A stretch of DNA of 64,000 nucleotides from positions 3,782,001 to 3,846,000 of the forward strand of contig OZ257260.1 in the NCBI GenBank assembly GCA_965279735.1, in the 5' to 3' direction. Positions 17,539 through 25,700 of this stretch are shown here, piece by piece. The DNA is from CAIUGU01 sp965279735. Lineage in GTDB: Bacteria; Pseudomonadota; Gammaproteobacteria; Steroidobacterales; Steroidobacteraceae. Position numbers and translations under genes: made by a program. Position 1 is the stretch's first letter, and every line of letters begins with the position of its first letter. Below the pieces are notes generated by a model that worked only from the letters and a program-made list of their open reading frames with translations, had not been told where the DNA came from and did not search any database.

Positions 17539-18012
17539 TTAGAACGGCGAGGACAGGTAGGCGATCAGCCGGCCGGCCACGATCGCCCCGGTCCAGCTCA
17601 CGAGGGACGTCACCGCCAGCACCCGGGCCAGCACCGGCGTCTCCCGGGTGTCCTCAGGGAGCACCTTGTTGTTCAGGTACACGGCAATCAAGAGCCCGAC
17701 CACGATCGAGAAGATCTTCCAGCGGAAGGAATTGCTGTGATAGTCCTTGGTGGCATCGGCCATGAACAGCACCACGCCTGAGATGGCGTTGAAGGTGAAG
17801 CCCACCCACACCCACGGCATCAGGCGCCGCAGCGACGACAACGGCAACGGCTTGGCAAAGCCCAGGATCCGCAGGTCGATCACCAGCAGCAATCCCACCA
17901 ACAACCCCAATCCCAGCGAGTGGAAGGTCAGCAGCACCGGGTACCCCCAGATCGACCCCAGCACCCACTGCGACAGGCTCAATCCCTCCAGCATCAATAG
18001 AAAATTGTCCAT
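17539..18012 (-). CDS. Four-helix membrane protein, paralogue of the preceding entry (157 aa)
   Basis: The sequence shows four hydrophobic segments with ILLTFHSLGLG-like first helix, DLRILGFAKPLP, WVGFTFNAISGVV and a last helix ending GRLIAYL. It precedes its paralogue by 44 bp and follows maleylacetate reductase by 66 bp, so the three genes are probably one transcript. The pair may work as a heterodimer in the inner membrane. No known transporter or enzyme motif is visible. Confidence 0.7.
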   Translation of the reverse strand: MDNFLLMLEGLSLSQWVLGSIWGYPVLLTFHSLGLGLLVGLLLVIDLRILGFAKPLPLSSLRRLMPWVWVGFTFNAISGVVLFMADATKDYHSNSFRWKIFSIVVGLLIAVYLNNKVLPEDTRETPVLARVLAVTSLVSWTGAIVAGRLIAYLSSPF

Positions 18013-18078
18013 CCGGTCTCTCTGATCTTAAAGGCGTCTTTGTTCAGGCTTCGGCCGCCTTGGCTGGCGGCAAATCAT

Positions 18079-19140
18079 TCAAGGACGAGGCGTAATCCCC
18101 TGATAAGCATCTTCCAGCAGCTGCCGGATGCTGTCCCGGGTTAGCGGGCGGGGATTGAAATAAGGGGTCTGGGTTGCGAGATCAGCGGCCTTGTCGAGAT
18201 CCTGCGGCGTCAGGCCCATGGCCTTGAGCGAAGCGGGTGCCCCTACGGATTGACCGAGGTTATACAGGGCGCTCGCCACGTTGGGCGTCCCCAGCGCGGC
18301 TGTCAGCCGGCGCTTTGCATCTGGCGCGGCATCGAGATTGAAGGCCGTCGCATAGGGGAGTACCACTGCGTGAGTATCGGCGTGAGGCAGATTGAAAGTG
18401 CCGCCCAGCGTGTGACAGAGCTTGTGATGTAAAGCCATGCCGACGGAGCCCAGCACAATTCCGCCCATCCACGCGCCATAGAGCGCGCCGCCCTGAGCTT
18501 CAAGATCCTTCGGGTTCTTGAACACCCGCGGCAGGGCCTCCGCCATCGCGCGGATTCCTTCCTGGGCCAGCGTCGACATCAGTGGCGTCTTGTTCTCGGC
18601 GTATAAAGCCTCGACACAGTGCGCCATGGCATTGATACCGCTGGGGCCCGCGATCTTCGGCGGCAGGCTCGTCAGCAGTTCCGGATCGTAAATCACGGAC
18701 TTCGGCTGGACCTTGGGATCCTTGCCCGTCTTCTTGAGGCTGCCGGCGGTCAGACCCCAGACAGGGGTCATTTCCGATCCAGCGTAGGTCGTCGGAATCG
18801 CGATGATCGGTAGTCCCATGTCGAGAGCGATCGCCTTGGCGAGTCCGATCGATGACCCGCCTCCCAAGCATACGCAGCCATCCGCCCCGACTGCCTTGAT
18901 CTTTGCCTTGCCGGCCTCTGCGATTTCCACCGGAACGTGGACTGCAACCTGGTCATAAACACCGGCACTCAGGCTGCCCAGCTGTTCAGACAATGCGGTG
19001 GCCGTCCCGACATGGATCGGATCGGCAATCAGGAGCACCCGCTTCAGTCCGAGTGCCTCGACTTCCTGCTTGAGCAGGCTCCGGCGACCGGGACCAAAGA
19101 CCACGCGCAGACGCGGCAAATCAAAAATGAAAGGATCCAT
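18079..19140 (-). CDS. Maleylacetate reductase (iron-type alcohol dehydrogenase family, 353 aa)
   Basis: NAD(P)H-dependent reduction of maleylacetate to 3-oxoadipate is the last specific step of hydroquinone and hydroxyquinol degradation. The sequence has CLGGGSSIGLAKAIA (cofactor loop), AIPTTYAGSEMTPVWG (characteristic of maleylacetate reductases), NAMAHCVEALYA and LHHKLCHTLGGTFNLPHADTHA, with the metal-site histidines. The length of 353 aa is typical. GGGAGGA lies about ten bases upstream of the ATG. It heads the minus-strand block, followed by the two membrane proteins. Confidence 0.9.
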   Translation of the reverse strand: MDPFIFDLPRLRVVFGPGRRSLLKQEVEALGLKRVLLIADPIHVGTATALSEQLGSLSAGVYDQVAVHVPVEIAEAGKAKIKAVGADGCVCLGGGSSIGLAKAIALDMGLPIIAIPTTYAGSEMTPVWGLTAGSLKKTGKDPKVQPKSVIYDPELLTSLPPKIAGPSGINAMAHCVEALYAENKTPLMSTLAQEGIRAMAEALPRVFKNPKDLEAQGGALYGAWMGGIVLGSVGMALHHKLCHTLGGTFNLPHADTHAVVLPYATAFNLDAAPDAKRRLTAALGTPNVASALYNLGQSVGAPASLKAMGLTPQDLDKAADLATQTPYFNPRPLTRDSIRQLLEDAYQGITPRP

Positions 19141-19735
19141 GACTTGAGCGTCCTCCCGACTGCGACGCTCCCTGGCAGCGCCATTTCCGGCCGATTTTTA
19201 GAGGCGTCTTTATACTCACGGACGCCCGGACTGTCGACATCAATCTGTTGTCTTTCGAGGATCACATTGCAGTGCAAAGCGCGGATTCGGCATCACATTT
19301 CTTTACACAATTGGTGACGGGTCGCGGTCGACAGGTTCGGGATGGCTGACGTATCATTCTGAAATCTCATACGCATCATGAATAAAGATTGCCGTAAGGG
19401 CGTTCGGTGCAGTCATCGATGCTCAAACCTGGGGGGAGGACAAGGGTCCTCAGTCCTGCTGCAGGCATGACCGCGGGGTCTTTTTTAAAGATCCCATGGC
19501 GGAAAGCAGGTGGCAGACGGTCTAGATACAGTCGGGCGGATATTTACATCCGGCCGCTGCTTTGCGTGTCAGGAGCCCGGCTTCCGGCATCGCTGGCGTT
19601 AGTCTCATGGAGCTGACGGATCACGGAGCGGGCCCGGAGTTTGTAGTCGTGCAGAAGCGCGATTCCATGCCGGGACGCACCAGGCTGATTGCGGCAATTT
19701 GAATCAATTCGGGATTTGCAGAGGTTTTTAAAGTC
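19141..19735. other. Divergent regulatory region between maleylacetate reductase and family A copy 3
   Basis: This 595-bp stretch has no reading frame I can support. On the minus strand a TATAAA box lies about 70 bp before the maleylacetate reductase start, without a good -35 partner. CATCATGAA at 19374-19382 repeats the core of the dioxygenase operator, and ATCAT recurs 22 bp away at 19353-19357, so the same regulator may bind here. That link is weak because the 9-mer also occurs in coding DNA. Confidence 0.4.
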
Positions 19736-20587
19736 ATGCGCATCCACAACCGAACCACGATCGCTGCTGCACTCCTTTTGCTCGTCAGCACCTCGGCAAT
19801 GGCCGAGATCGACCTGTCTGGCGTCTGGGGTGTCCGTTTCCATGAAGACCAGCCAGAGCGCATCCCCGGGCCGGACATGGTCGAGTACGAAGGCGTGCCC
19901 ATCAACGATGCGAACCGGGCTCGTGGTCTGTCATGGGATCCTTCGATCCTCACGCTGGAAGAGTATCAGTGCCGTCCGCACCCTTCCGACTACTTCACGC
20001 GCTTCTCGCCGGAACGTATCTGGAAGACGATTGATTCCGAGACCCAGGCGACTACGGCCTGGAACATCCGCAAGGAATGGCAGGCCGCCGAGCGGACCGT
20101 GTGGATGGATGGCCGCGACCGTCCGCCGGCCTATGCCGCTCATACATTCCAGGGCTTTTCCCTCGGCAAGTGGGACGCTGATGTCCTGACCGTCGAGACA
20201 ACGCATCTCAAGCAGGCATATGTCCGCCGCAATGGACTGGCGCGCAGTGATATTGCAACCACCCGCGAACACTATGTCCGCCACGGAGACAACCTCACCA
20301 TCGTCGCCGTGATTCATGATCCGGTTTATCTCACCGAGTCGTTCATCCGCAGCAGCGACTACGTGTTGAACAACAAGCAGAACATCGCGCCTTATCCCTG
20401 CGATACGGTCGTCGAAATCGTCGGCCAGGCCAAGGGCTACGTGCCGGCCTACCTGCCCGGCAAGCACCCTTCCGAATGGGAATATGCCGACCGCAACAAC
20501 CTTTCCCATGCAGCGGTCCTGGGCGGTGCGCAGACCATGTATCCGGAATTCATCGAGAAAGGATTGGCGACAGGCAACAAGCGCTGA
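19736..20587 (+). CDS. Secreted protein of unknown function, family A copy 3 (283 aa)
   Basis: A Sec signal peptide ending SAMAE precedes the family pattern: GVWGVRFHEDQPERIPGP, YEGVPINDANR, LSWDP, QC, MDGRDRPPAYAAHT, GFSLGKWD, TTHLKQAYVRRNGL, DPVYLTE, YPC and GGAQTMYPE. It opens the first A-MBL-B cassette and lies 103 bp before the MBL gene. The function is not known. Its repeated pairing with MBL hydrolases suggests a shared extracytoplasmic task such as binding or transforming an aromatic compound. Confidence 0.8.
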   Translation: MRIHNRTTIAAALLLLVSTSAMAEIDLSGVWGVRFHEDQPERIPGPDMVEYEGVPINDANRARGLSWDPSILTLEEYQCRPHPSDYFTRFSPERIWKTIDSETQATTAWNIRKEWQAAERTVWMDGRDRPPAYAAHTFQGFSLGKWDADVLTVETTHLKQAYVRRNGLARSDIATTREHYVRHGDNLTIVAVIHDPVYLTESFIRSSDYVLNNKQNIAPYPCDTVVEIVGQAKGYVPAYLPGKHPSEWEYADRNNLSHAAVLGGAQTMYPEFIEKGLATGNKR

Positions 20588-20690
20588 TCTGCTATTTCAT
20601 CTGCAATTCGGCGTACTTCCGGCAGGGAGGTTCGCCGGCAAGCTTCTTCAAGCTTGATCAAGAGTTTGTGAAACGGGGGAGCCCTAAGGT

Positions 20691-21758
20691 ATGAGCATGA
20701 ACAGGACAATATTCAAACAAGCCAAGGTAGTGACGCTCGCTGTTGCCGCCGTTCTGGGTGCGGCATCGCTCGCCATGGCAGCGCAGCCGCGCGCGAACCG
20801 CAACGCTCCCGCGACCCCGCCGCAGCAGGCGCAGAATTTCGACAATGTGCAGATCGGGGTCCTGCCGATCCGCGACAACATCTACATGCTCGTGGGCGCG
20901 GGCGGAAACATCACGCTGCAAGTGGGTGACGAAGGCGTTCTGATCGTCGACACGCAGTTCGCGCCTTTGTCGGACAAGATCCTGACGGAGATCCGCAAGA
21001 TTTCGAAGGGCCCGATCCGTTACATCATCGATACGCACGCGCATGGCGATCATGTTGGCGGCAATGCGAATTTCGCCAAGGCAGGCGCATCGGTGGCCGG
21101 CGGAAACATGCTGGGCCCTCTCGCTGTTGCGGCACAGGGTCAGGGCGGTGCGGCACCGGCTGGCGCGCTCGCCACCATTCTGGCTCACGAAAACGTGCTG
21201 ATGCGCCTTGAGCAGCAGACGGGTGCGCAGGCGATTCCATCGGAAGGCTTGCCGTCGACGACGTACATTTCCGAATTCAAGGATATCTATTTCAACGGCG
21301 AATCCATCCGGCTGTTCCATGAGCCCAATGCGCACACCGACGGCGACACAATGGTCTATTTCCGCCGCTCCGACGTGCTGAGCACGGGCGACGTGTACAA
21401 CACGAACACGTATCCGGTGATCGACAAGGATCGCGGCGGCAACATCCAGGGCATCCTGAATGCGCTGAATCACATCCTGGAAATCACGATCCCGAAGGAT
21501 CGCCAGGAAGGTGGCACGATGGTGATTCCGGGCCATGGTCGCCTGTCCGACGAGGCCGATGTCGCCGAATACCGTGACATGGTCACGATCATTCACGACC
21601 GCATCAAGGACATGGTCAGCAAGGGCATGACCCTCGAACAGGTCAAGGCCGCCAAGCCGACGATCGACTACGATCCGCGCTACGGTGCGACCACGGGTTT
21701 CTGGACGACTGACAAGTTCATTGAAGTTGTCTACAACGATCTCAAGGCAGGGGCTTGA
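20691..21758 (+). CDS. Exported MBL-fold metallo-hydrolase with intact zinc site (355 aa)
   Basis: A signal peptide (residues 1-30, ending AMAAQ) is followed by an MBL core. All ligands of a dinuclear class B3-like site are present: H116, H118, D120 and H121 (THAHGDHVGG), H215 (NAHTDGD), D234 (STGDVY) and H282 (PGHGRLSDE). It is the intact reference for the two degenerate paralogues at 37322 and 40113, which align over their whole length. It is the second gene of cassette 1. The substrate is unknown; lactones, esters or sulfate esters are options. Confidence 0.88.
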   Translation: MSMNRTIFKQAKVVTLAVAAVLGAASLAMAAQPRANRNAPATPPQQAQNFDNVQIGVLPIRDNIYMLVGAGGNITLQVGDEGVLIVDTQFAPLSDKILTEIRKISKGPIRYIIDTHAHGDHVGGNANFAKAGASVAGGNMLGPLAVAAQGQGGAAPAGALATILAHENVLMRLEQQTGAQAIPSEGLPSTTYISEFKDIYFNGESIRLFHEPNAHTDGDTMVYFRRSDVLSTGDVYNTNTYPVIDKDRGGNIQGILNALNHILEITIPKDRQEGGTMVIPGHGRLSDEADVAEYRDMVTIIHDRIKDMVSKGMTLEQVKAAKPTIDYDPRYGATTGFWTTDKFIEVVYNDLKAGA

Positions 21759-21861
21759 AGTCTGGACGCCCGCGCTACTGACCGGCACCAAGCCGGCGAA
21801 AGAGTCAGGGCAGCGAGCAGATACTAAAGACGATGTTTGGATATTTTTGAGGAGAACTTAG

Positions 21862-22260
21862 ATGCAAGGTAACAAGGCAAAGTGGCTGACGGCTCTGGTA
21901 GCTGGCGCCGTCGTGGCGGGTGTGCCGGCGTATGCGCACCACTCGTTCCCGGCGACGTACTTCGTCGATCAGCACACGCAGATCGAAGGTGAAGTGGTGC
22001 AGTTCCTGTTCCGCAATCCGCACGCGTTCATTCACGTGATGGCGCCGGACAAGGACGGGGCGATGCAGCGTTGGGCCGTGGAGTGGGGCGGCGGTGCCGC
22101 ACTTGCGCGTGACGGCAACGTGAGCAAGGACACGCTGAAGCCTGGCGACAAGGTCGTGGTGCAGGGCCAGCCTGGCCGTAATCCTGCGGATCACCGGATC
22201 CGTCTGGTGCACATCGCGCGTCCGGCGGATGGTTGGGAGTGGGGCGGCGACTTCGACTGA
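21862..22260 (+). CDS. Exported DUF6152-family protein (132 aa)
   Basis: The protein has a signal peptide ending VPAYA and starts its mature part with the AHHSF sequence typical of DUF6152. The rest fits the family: EGEV.QF.FRNPHAFI, WAVEWGGG, LKPGDKVVVQG and a short C-terminal strand, predicted as a small beta barrel. A clear AGGAGA ribosome site is present. It is inserted between the MBL gene and the family B gene of cassette 1 and has no counterpart in cassettes 2 and 3. The biochemical role of the family is not established. Confidence 0.82.
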   Translation: MQGNKAKWLTALVAGAVVAGVPAYAHHSFPATYFVDQHTQIEGEVVQFLFRNPHAFIHVMAPDKDGAMQRWAVEWGGGAALARDGNVSKDTLKPGDKVVVQGQPGRNPADHRIRLVHIARPADGWEWGGDFD

Positions 22261-22388
22261 CCTGAAGGCGGCTGAACGGATTCGAGGACGGCGGAGTGGC
22301 TGTGTCAGGCACAGCACTCCCGCCGTGCGCCTCAGCGTCGCGGCAGTTTGATGCAATCGCTTAAAGAAAATCGGTGGAGAAACAGACA

Positions 22389-23183
22389 ATGAAATTCCGG
22401 ATGGTAAAGCGCACTTCGCTGCTCATGGTGATGGCGGTACTGTCCCTCGGGGGAGTGGTGGCGAATCAAGCCGAGGCTGGTCAGGCCCCGGCGCCGGCCA
22501 GAAGTCCTCGCGAGGCAGCACCGTTCGATCTGACGGGTTACTGGACCGCTGTGGTCAGCGAAGACTGGCGCTGGCGGATGGTGACCCCGGCGAATGGCGA
22601 TTTCGCCAGCATCCCGTTCAACGACGAAGGCGTGAAGGTGGGCAAGGAGTGGGATCCCGCGAAGGATGCCGCTGCTGGCAACCAGTGCAAGGCGTTCGGC
22701 GCAGGCGGGATCATGCGCATGCCTACCCGGCTGCACATCACCTGGCAGGATGACCTGACCATGAAGGTGGAAACCGACCATGGCCAGCAGACGCGTCTGT
22801 TCAACTTCCCGGCTCCCCGTCCTGCACCGCCTGCCGGCGGTCCTGGTGGTGCGCCTGCGCTCCCGCCGCTGGCTGCGATGCCTGCTTCGGGTGCTCCCAG
22901 CCTGCAGGGCAACACGACAGCCCGCTGGAACGCGACTTCACTGGAAGCTGCCACGAACAATCTCGTACCGGGTTACCTGCGTCGCAATGGCGCGCCTTAC
23001 AGCGCCGACGCCGTGGTTCTCGAGTACTGGACCCGCCACTCGGACTTTGGCGATGAATGGCTGACCATCACAACCGTGGTGCGCGATCCCAAGTATCTCC
23101 GCCAGGAATTCATCACGAGCTCGAGCTACAAGAAGCTTCCGGATGCCAGCAAGTGGGCTCCGCTCCCTTGCGACAAGGCCTGA
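22389..23183 (+). CDS. Secreted protein of unknown function, family B copy 1 (264 aa)
   Basis: The family B pattern is FDLTG.W...VSEDW.WRMVTP..GDF, QCK..GA.GIMR.P.RL, TW.DD.TMKVETD.GQQTR, then a Pro-rich linker (PAPRPAPPAGG), PGYLRRNGAP, EYW, TTVVRDP.YL, ITSS and W.PLPC. ATG 22389 is chosen because GGTGGAG lies nine bases upstream; an in-frame GTG at 22374 is the alternative. A Sec signal peptide ends near NQAEAG. The C-terminal half is clearly related to family A. The gene closes cassette 1 and is followed by a terminator. Confidence 0.78.
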   Translation: MKFRMVKRTSLLMVMAVLSLGGVVANQAEAGQAPAPARSPREAAPFDLTGYWTAVVSEDWRWRMVTPANGDFASIPFNDEGVKVGKEWDPAKDAAAGNQCKAFGAGGIMRMPTRLHITWQDDLTMKVETDHGQQTRLFNFPAPRPAPPAGGPGGAPALPPLAAMPASGAPSLQGNTTARWNATSLEAATNNLVPGYLRRNGAPYSADAVVLEYWTRHSDFGDEWLTITTVVRDPKYLRQEFITSSSYKKLPDASKWAPLPCDKA

Positions 23184-23252
23184 TGCTCCCGGAAGTTCTG
23201 CGCGCCTGAAAAAGCGCCGCGGATTTCCACCGGTTCAAATCGCGTTCTCCTC

Positions 23253-23294
23253 GCCGGCGTCGTCACCTCTAAGGTGCGGCGCCGGCTTTTATTT
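23253..23294 (+). terminator. Rho-independent terminator of cassette 1
   Basis: A long stem (GCCGGCGTCGTCACCT/AGGTGCGGCGCCGGC, one bulge and one G-T pair) with a tiny loop is followed by TTTTATTT. It lies 70 bp after the family B stop. Confidence 0.88.
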
Positions 23295-23368
23295 GGGCGC
23301 ACTAGTGCTCCGCAACGTGCAATACGAGAGCCGGCAACGTCCCTGCGTCGGTTAAACTCGCAAAGCGT

Positions 23369-23444
23369 GGGCCTGTAGCACAATGGTTAGTGCAGGAGAC
23401 TCATAATCTCTTGGTTGCAGGTTCGAGTCCTGGCGGGCCCACCA
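23369..23444 (+). tRNA. tRNA-Ile(CAU), left copy, one T-stem mismatch
   Basis: The 76-nt gene folds as a tRNA: acceptor GGGCCTG/CGGGCCC, D arm GCAC/GTGC, anticodon stem GGAGA/TCTCT with loop CTCATAA (anticodon CAT), T arm and encoded CCA. The ACTCATAATC..TTGGT region resembles the lysidine-type tRNA-Ile2 of E. coli more than tRNA-Met. In the T stem the pair 49-65 is G-G, a mismatch absent from the right copy. It forms the left boundary of the integrative element. Confidence 0.9.
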
Positions 23445-23493
23445 TTCAAAACAGCCACTTAGCTTTTGGCGGTCGCCCTCATTGGGCCGTTGA

Positions 23494-23504
23494 GTCAGCA
23501 ATTA
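23494..23504 (+). repeat. Probable integrase arm-type site, left end
   Basis: GTCAGCAATTA lies 50 bp inside the left tRNA copy and recurs exactly at 33173-33183 inside the right end; the extended match AGTCAGCAATTAGTCNGC is 17 of 18. Confidence 0.6.
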
Positions 23505-23589
23505 GTCTGCCCCTGCCCCTAGGATGGCTCTTCCCGCCTAGCGCATTTTTTGATGGATAAACCCTGCAGCAGTAGAAGGGGTAGTCGCC

Positions 23590-24030
23590 ATGATCTTTGC
23601 CAATGCTCTTTCTTGGCTGCAGAAACAACTGAATCGCAAGCGATCGCTCACGCATTCGCAGCAAGAAATGCTTATTAATTACTACACGAACGCAATGGAC
23701 GTCTTTCGTGCGCTGGAAATAGACATAGACTCAAAGCCCGCTGACATGAAAAAGCTGTATCACATGATGCTGCTGTATTTAGACCGTGAGGAGGTCATTT
23801 GCCCGTCTGAGGCGCGAACAGCAAGTCTCATTGGCTTCTTGGACGGACTAGGGAGCGGCTGGACGCTACCTCCTACAAGCATGTCGGTTTCAAAAGAATT
23901 TGCAGAAGAAGTGGACGGTTACGTCGCGGTCGAGCTCTTCCGCAATCACTTAGGTTTGAAAGACATCTACGACGAAATAGAGACTGCTATGGAACGCTTT
24001 AGCGCCCCATTTCAAAACATCAATTCATAA
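23590..24030 (+). CDS. Unknown element-encoded protein (146 aa)
   Basis: I do not recognise this protein. It is acidic in its C-terminal half and predicted mostly helical (for example QQEMLINYYTNAMDVFRALEIDID and DEIETAMERFSAPF), with no signal peptide or membrane helix. AAGGGG lies ten bases before the ATG. It is the first gene inside the left end of the element and is isolated, transcribed away from the tRNA. Its codon usage is less GC-rich than the chromosomal genes, in line with the rest of the element. Confidence 0.55.
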   Translation: MIFANALSWLQKQLNRKRSLTHSQQEMLINYYTNAMDVFRALEIDIDSKPADMKKLYHMMLLYLDREEVICPSEARTASLIGFLDGLGSGWTLPPTSMSVSKEFAEEVDGYVAVELFRNHLGLKDIYDEIETAMERFSAPFQNINS

Positions 24031-24311
24031 AATTACATCTCCAGCTACAACATTGCCTTCTGTTGGGAGACTTAGGACTCTACCTATACAAGGGTAGCGG
24101 GTGACCGTCGATCGCTGCCCTTGCCGCCCCAGCTTTTCGCTACCCGCTCACAACATCACCCCAACCGGGGAGAAGGGGTGACGAGGGTGGTTGCAGCACG
24201 CTGGAGAATCCTCCCTGATTACAGGCGTGCCTCCACTGGGGCCCTTTGAGCCGAGGGACTCCCTTACGGCACGCGGCGCTTAAGGTCGCCGCGACTGGCG
24301 CTCACTCGTTA

Positions 24312-24773
24312 CTAAAGCGCTCTACGACAGGGTGGTGCGTTCCTCGACGCACGCTGCTGCCAAACGCTGCACTGAACCCACCCGCGCAAGGAATACAGCC
24401 AAGGCAGTCGGTGGTGGCAGACGAAGTTGTAGATCATTTCATTTGGGTCACGCTCGACGGCACGTGGAGGATGCTTACCGTGTTCGGTGTCGCGTGCCTG
24501 TTGGACCAGAAGCGCTTGAGCTGGGACGGCACGCGAGTCCCATTCGTTAATTGAGAGACGGCGCGGAACGCACAGGTAGCCGCCACGCCTTCTGTTGGGA
24601 AAATCACTATGCCATGCGTCTCTAATGGGCTTCCAAAAAAGAATCCGCAGTTGGAGATGTACCTCGGAATCGTATTCCAGCACTGCTGGGACGGTTGGAC
24701 GCTTCCGCCGCTTGGCAGCCGCCTCGTACTCAGCCAGCTTTTTAGCACTGGATGAACTGAGGCGGAGGCGCAT
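24312..24773 (-). CDS. Unknown element-encoded protein (153 aa)
   Basis: The frame starts at an ATG preceded by GGGAG and overlaps the upstream gene by 32 bp. The N-terminus (RLRLSSSSAKKLAEYEAAAKRRKR) is basic and helical, then comes LEYDSEVHLQLRILFWKPIRDAWHSDF. The C-terminal third is rich in Trp, Arg and Cys. There is no family I recognise. A larger + strand frame overlaps this area, but the minus-strand genes form a consistent operon with good ribosome sites. Confidence 0.45.
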   Translation of the reverse strand: MRLRLSSSSAKKLAEYEAAAKRRKRPTVPAVLEYDSEVHLQLRILFWKPIRDAWHSDFPNRRRGGYLCVPRRLSINEWDSRAVPAQALLVQQARDTEHGKHPPRAVERDPNEMIYNFVCHHRLPWLYSLRGWVQCSVWQQRASRNAPPCRRAL

Positions 24774-25185
24774 CCCGTTCTCCCATGCCCAACGCATCAG
24801 CCGCCCGACACAGATGATCAACGCGCGTCACGGGGTCAGGATGATGAATGCCTACGCGGAGCAAGTCCTGCGCCAGCCGTTCATCCGAACCTATAGGAGC
24901 CAAGATCAACCCAGCGATGATTGCGTAAGGTCTCTCAGGTGGTATTTTTCCCGGCTTGCAGTGCACTTCAGCCCACGCGCCACTTACAGAGCCCACTGCG
25001 ACAACAGCGCGAGCAAAGAATCGGTCAATGCTTTCCCATTCGTCTGCAAACGCCCGTTGACGTTCAACGACCACTGGAACACAACCAGGAAGCTTTACTT
25101 CGAATGCGTTTGCCGCTCCATCGGTTCGCATATAGAAATGGAACCGCCTACGGTAATCGGTAGTGACGAGTGTGAGCTGCTGCAT
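24742..25185 (-). CDS. Unknown element-encoded protein (147 aa)
   Basis: The ATG at 25185 has a textbook AGGAGG seven bases upstream and lies 5 bp after the stop of the DUF5681 gene, so translation is probably coupled. The sequence MQQLTLVTTDYRRRFHFYMRTD suggests an initial beta strand; the middle AVGSVSGAWAEVHCKPGKIPPERPYAIIAGLILAPIG is hydrophobic but not clearly a membrane helix. No domain is recognised. It may act with the two upstream phage-like proteins. Confidence 0.55.
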   Translation of the reverse strand: MQQLTLVTTDYRRRFHFYMRTDGAANAFEVKLPGCVPVVVERQRAFADEWESIDRFFARAVVAVGSVSGAWAEVHCKPGKIPPERPYAIIAGLILAPIGSDERLAQDLLRVGIHHPDPVTRVDHLCRAADALGMGERDAPPPQFIQC

Positions 25186-25189
25186 GTGG

Positions 25190-25660
25190 TTACCTCCTGC
25201 CATTGTGGAACTTCTCAAGTGCCTCAAGCCGTGCTTGAAACTCTTCAACTTGGCGGACTGCACCGACCGACGCGATGGCTTCAATAATCTGCCTGCCGGT
25301 GTCTACGGCGACTGACCCATCCGCGATGGCTTGGAGTACGGATTCAACCTGCTCAACCAGACTGGCTTTGGCATCGAAGGTAAATTCAACCCTTTCGGCT
25401 TGCGCTTTCAGGGACGGCAAAACTTTTGAAAGGATCAGCCCCTGAGCGGCAGTGTCTCCCGCTAGCGCTGCTTCAACGGCAGCGCGCGCTACACCATCCG
25501 CGTTCTCCAGTAGCGTCTCAGTAATGCGTGTCCTGCGATCTTGGATCTTGCGCGGTCTGCCGGCTGGATTGGGCGAAGGCATGCCCGGTGTCCACGCGGG
25601 GTTGCCGCCTTTCTTCTGCTGATGATCAGTCAGCCACTGAGGTTGCTCAGCTGTGGTCAT
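25190..25660 (-). CDS. DUF5681-like phage-associated protein (156 aa)
   Basis: The N-terminal GGNPAWTPGMPSPNPAGRPRKIQDRR resembles the GNPAGRPKG signature of DUF5681, a family often found next to phage terminase genes. The remainder is helical (ETLLENADGVARAAVEAALAGDTAAQGLILSKVLPSLKAQAERVEF). It may be a small DNA-binding or terminase-like protein, which in a satellite could redirect packaging. This function is inferred. It lies between two unknown genes of the same direction. Confidence 0.65.
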   Translation of the reverse strand: MTTAEQPQWLTDHQQKKGGNPAWTPGMPSPNPAGRPRKIQDRRTRITETLLENADGVARAAVEAALAGDTAAQGLILSKVLPSLKAQAERVEFTFDAKASLVEQVESVLQAIADGSVAVDTGRQIIEAIASVGAVRQVEEFQARLEALEKFHNGRR

Positions 25661-25700
25661 TGATTTGTTTCCTTTGATTACATCAGGGGATAGATCAATG

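Noticed and set aside
19407..19616. 69-codon frame in the divergent regulatory region
   Set aside because: No ribosome site of note, no homology and unusual composition; more likely non-coding.
23369..23444. tRNA-Met as identity of the CAT-anticodon tRNA
   Set aside because: The anticodon-arm and variable-loop sequence resemble tRNA-Ile2 (lysidine type). Identity still depends on modification by TilS, so some doubt remains.
24595..25287. 230-codon + strand frame in the integrative element
   Set aside because: The opposite strand holds two smaller frames with strong ribosome sites and operon-like spacing; the + strand product is rich in Ser, Arg and Cys like an antisense shadow.
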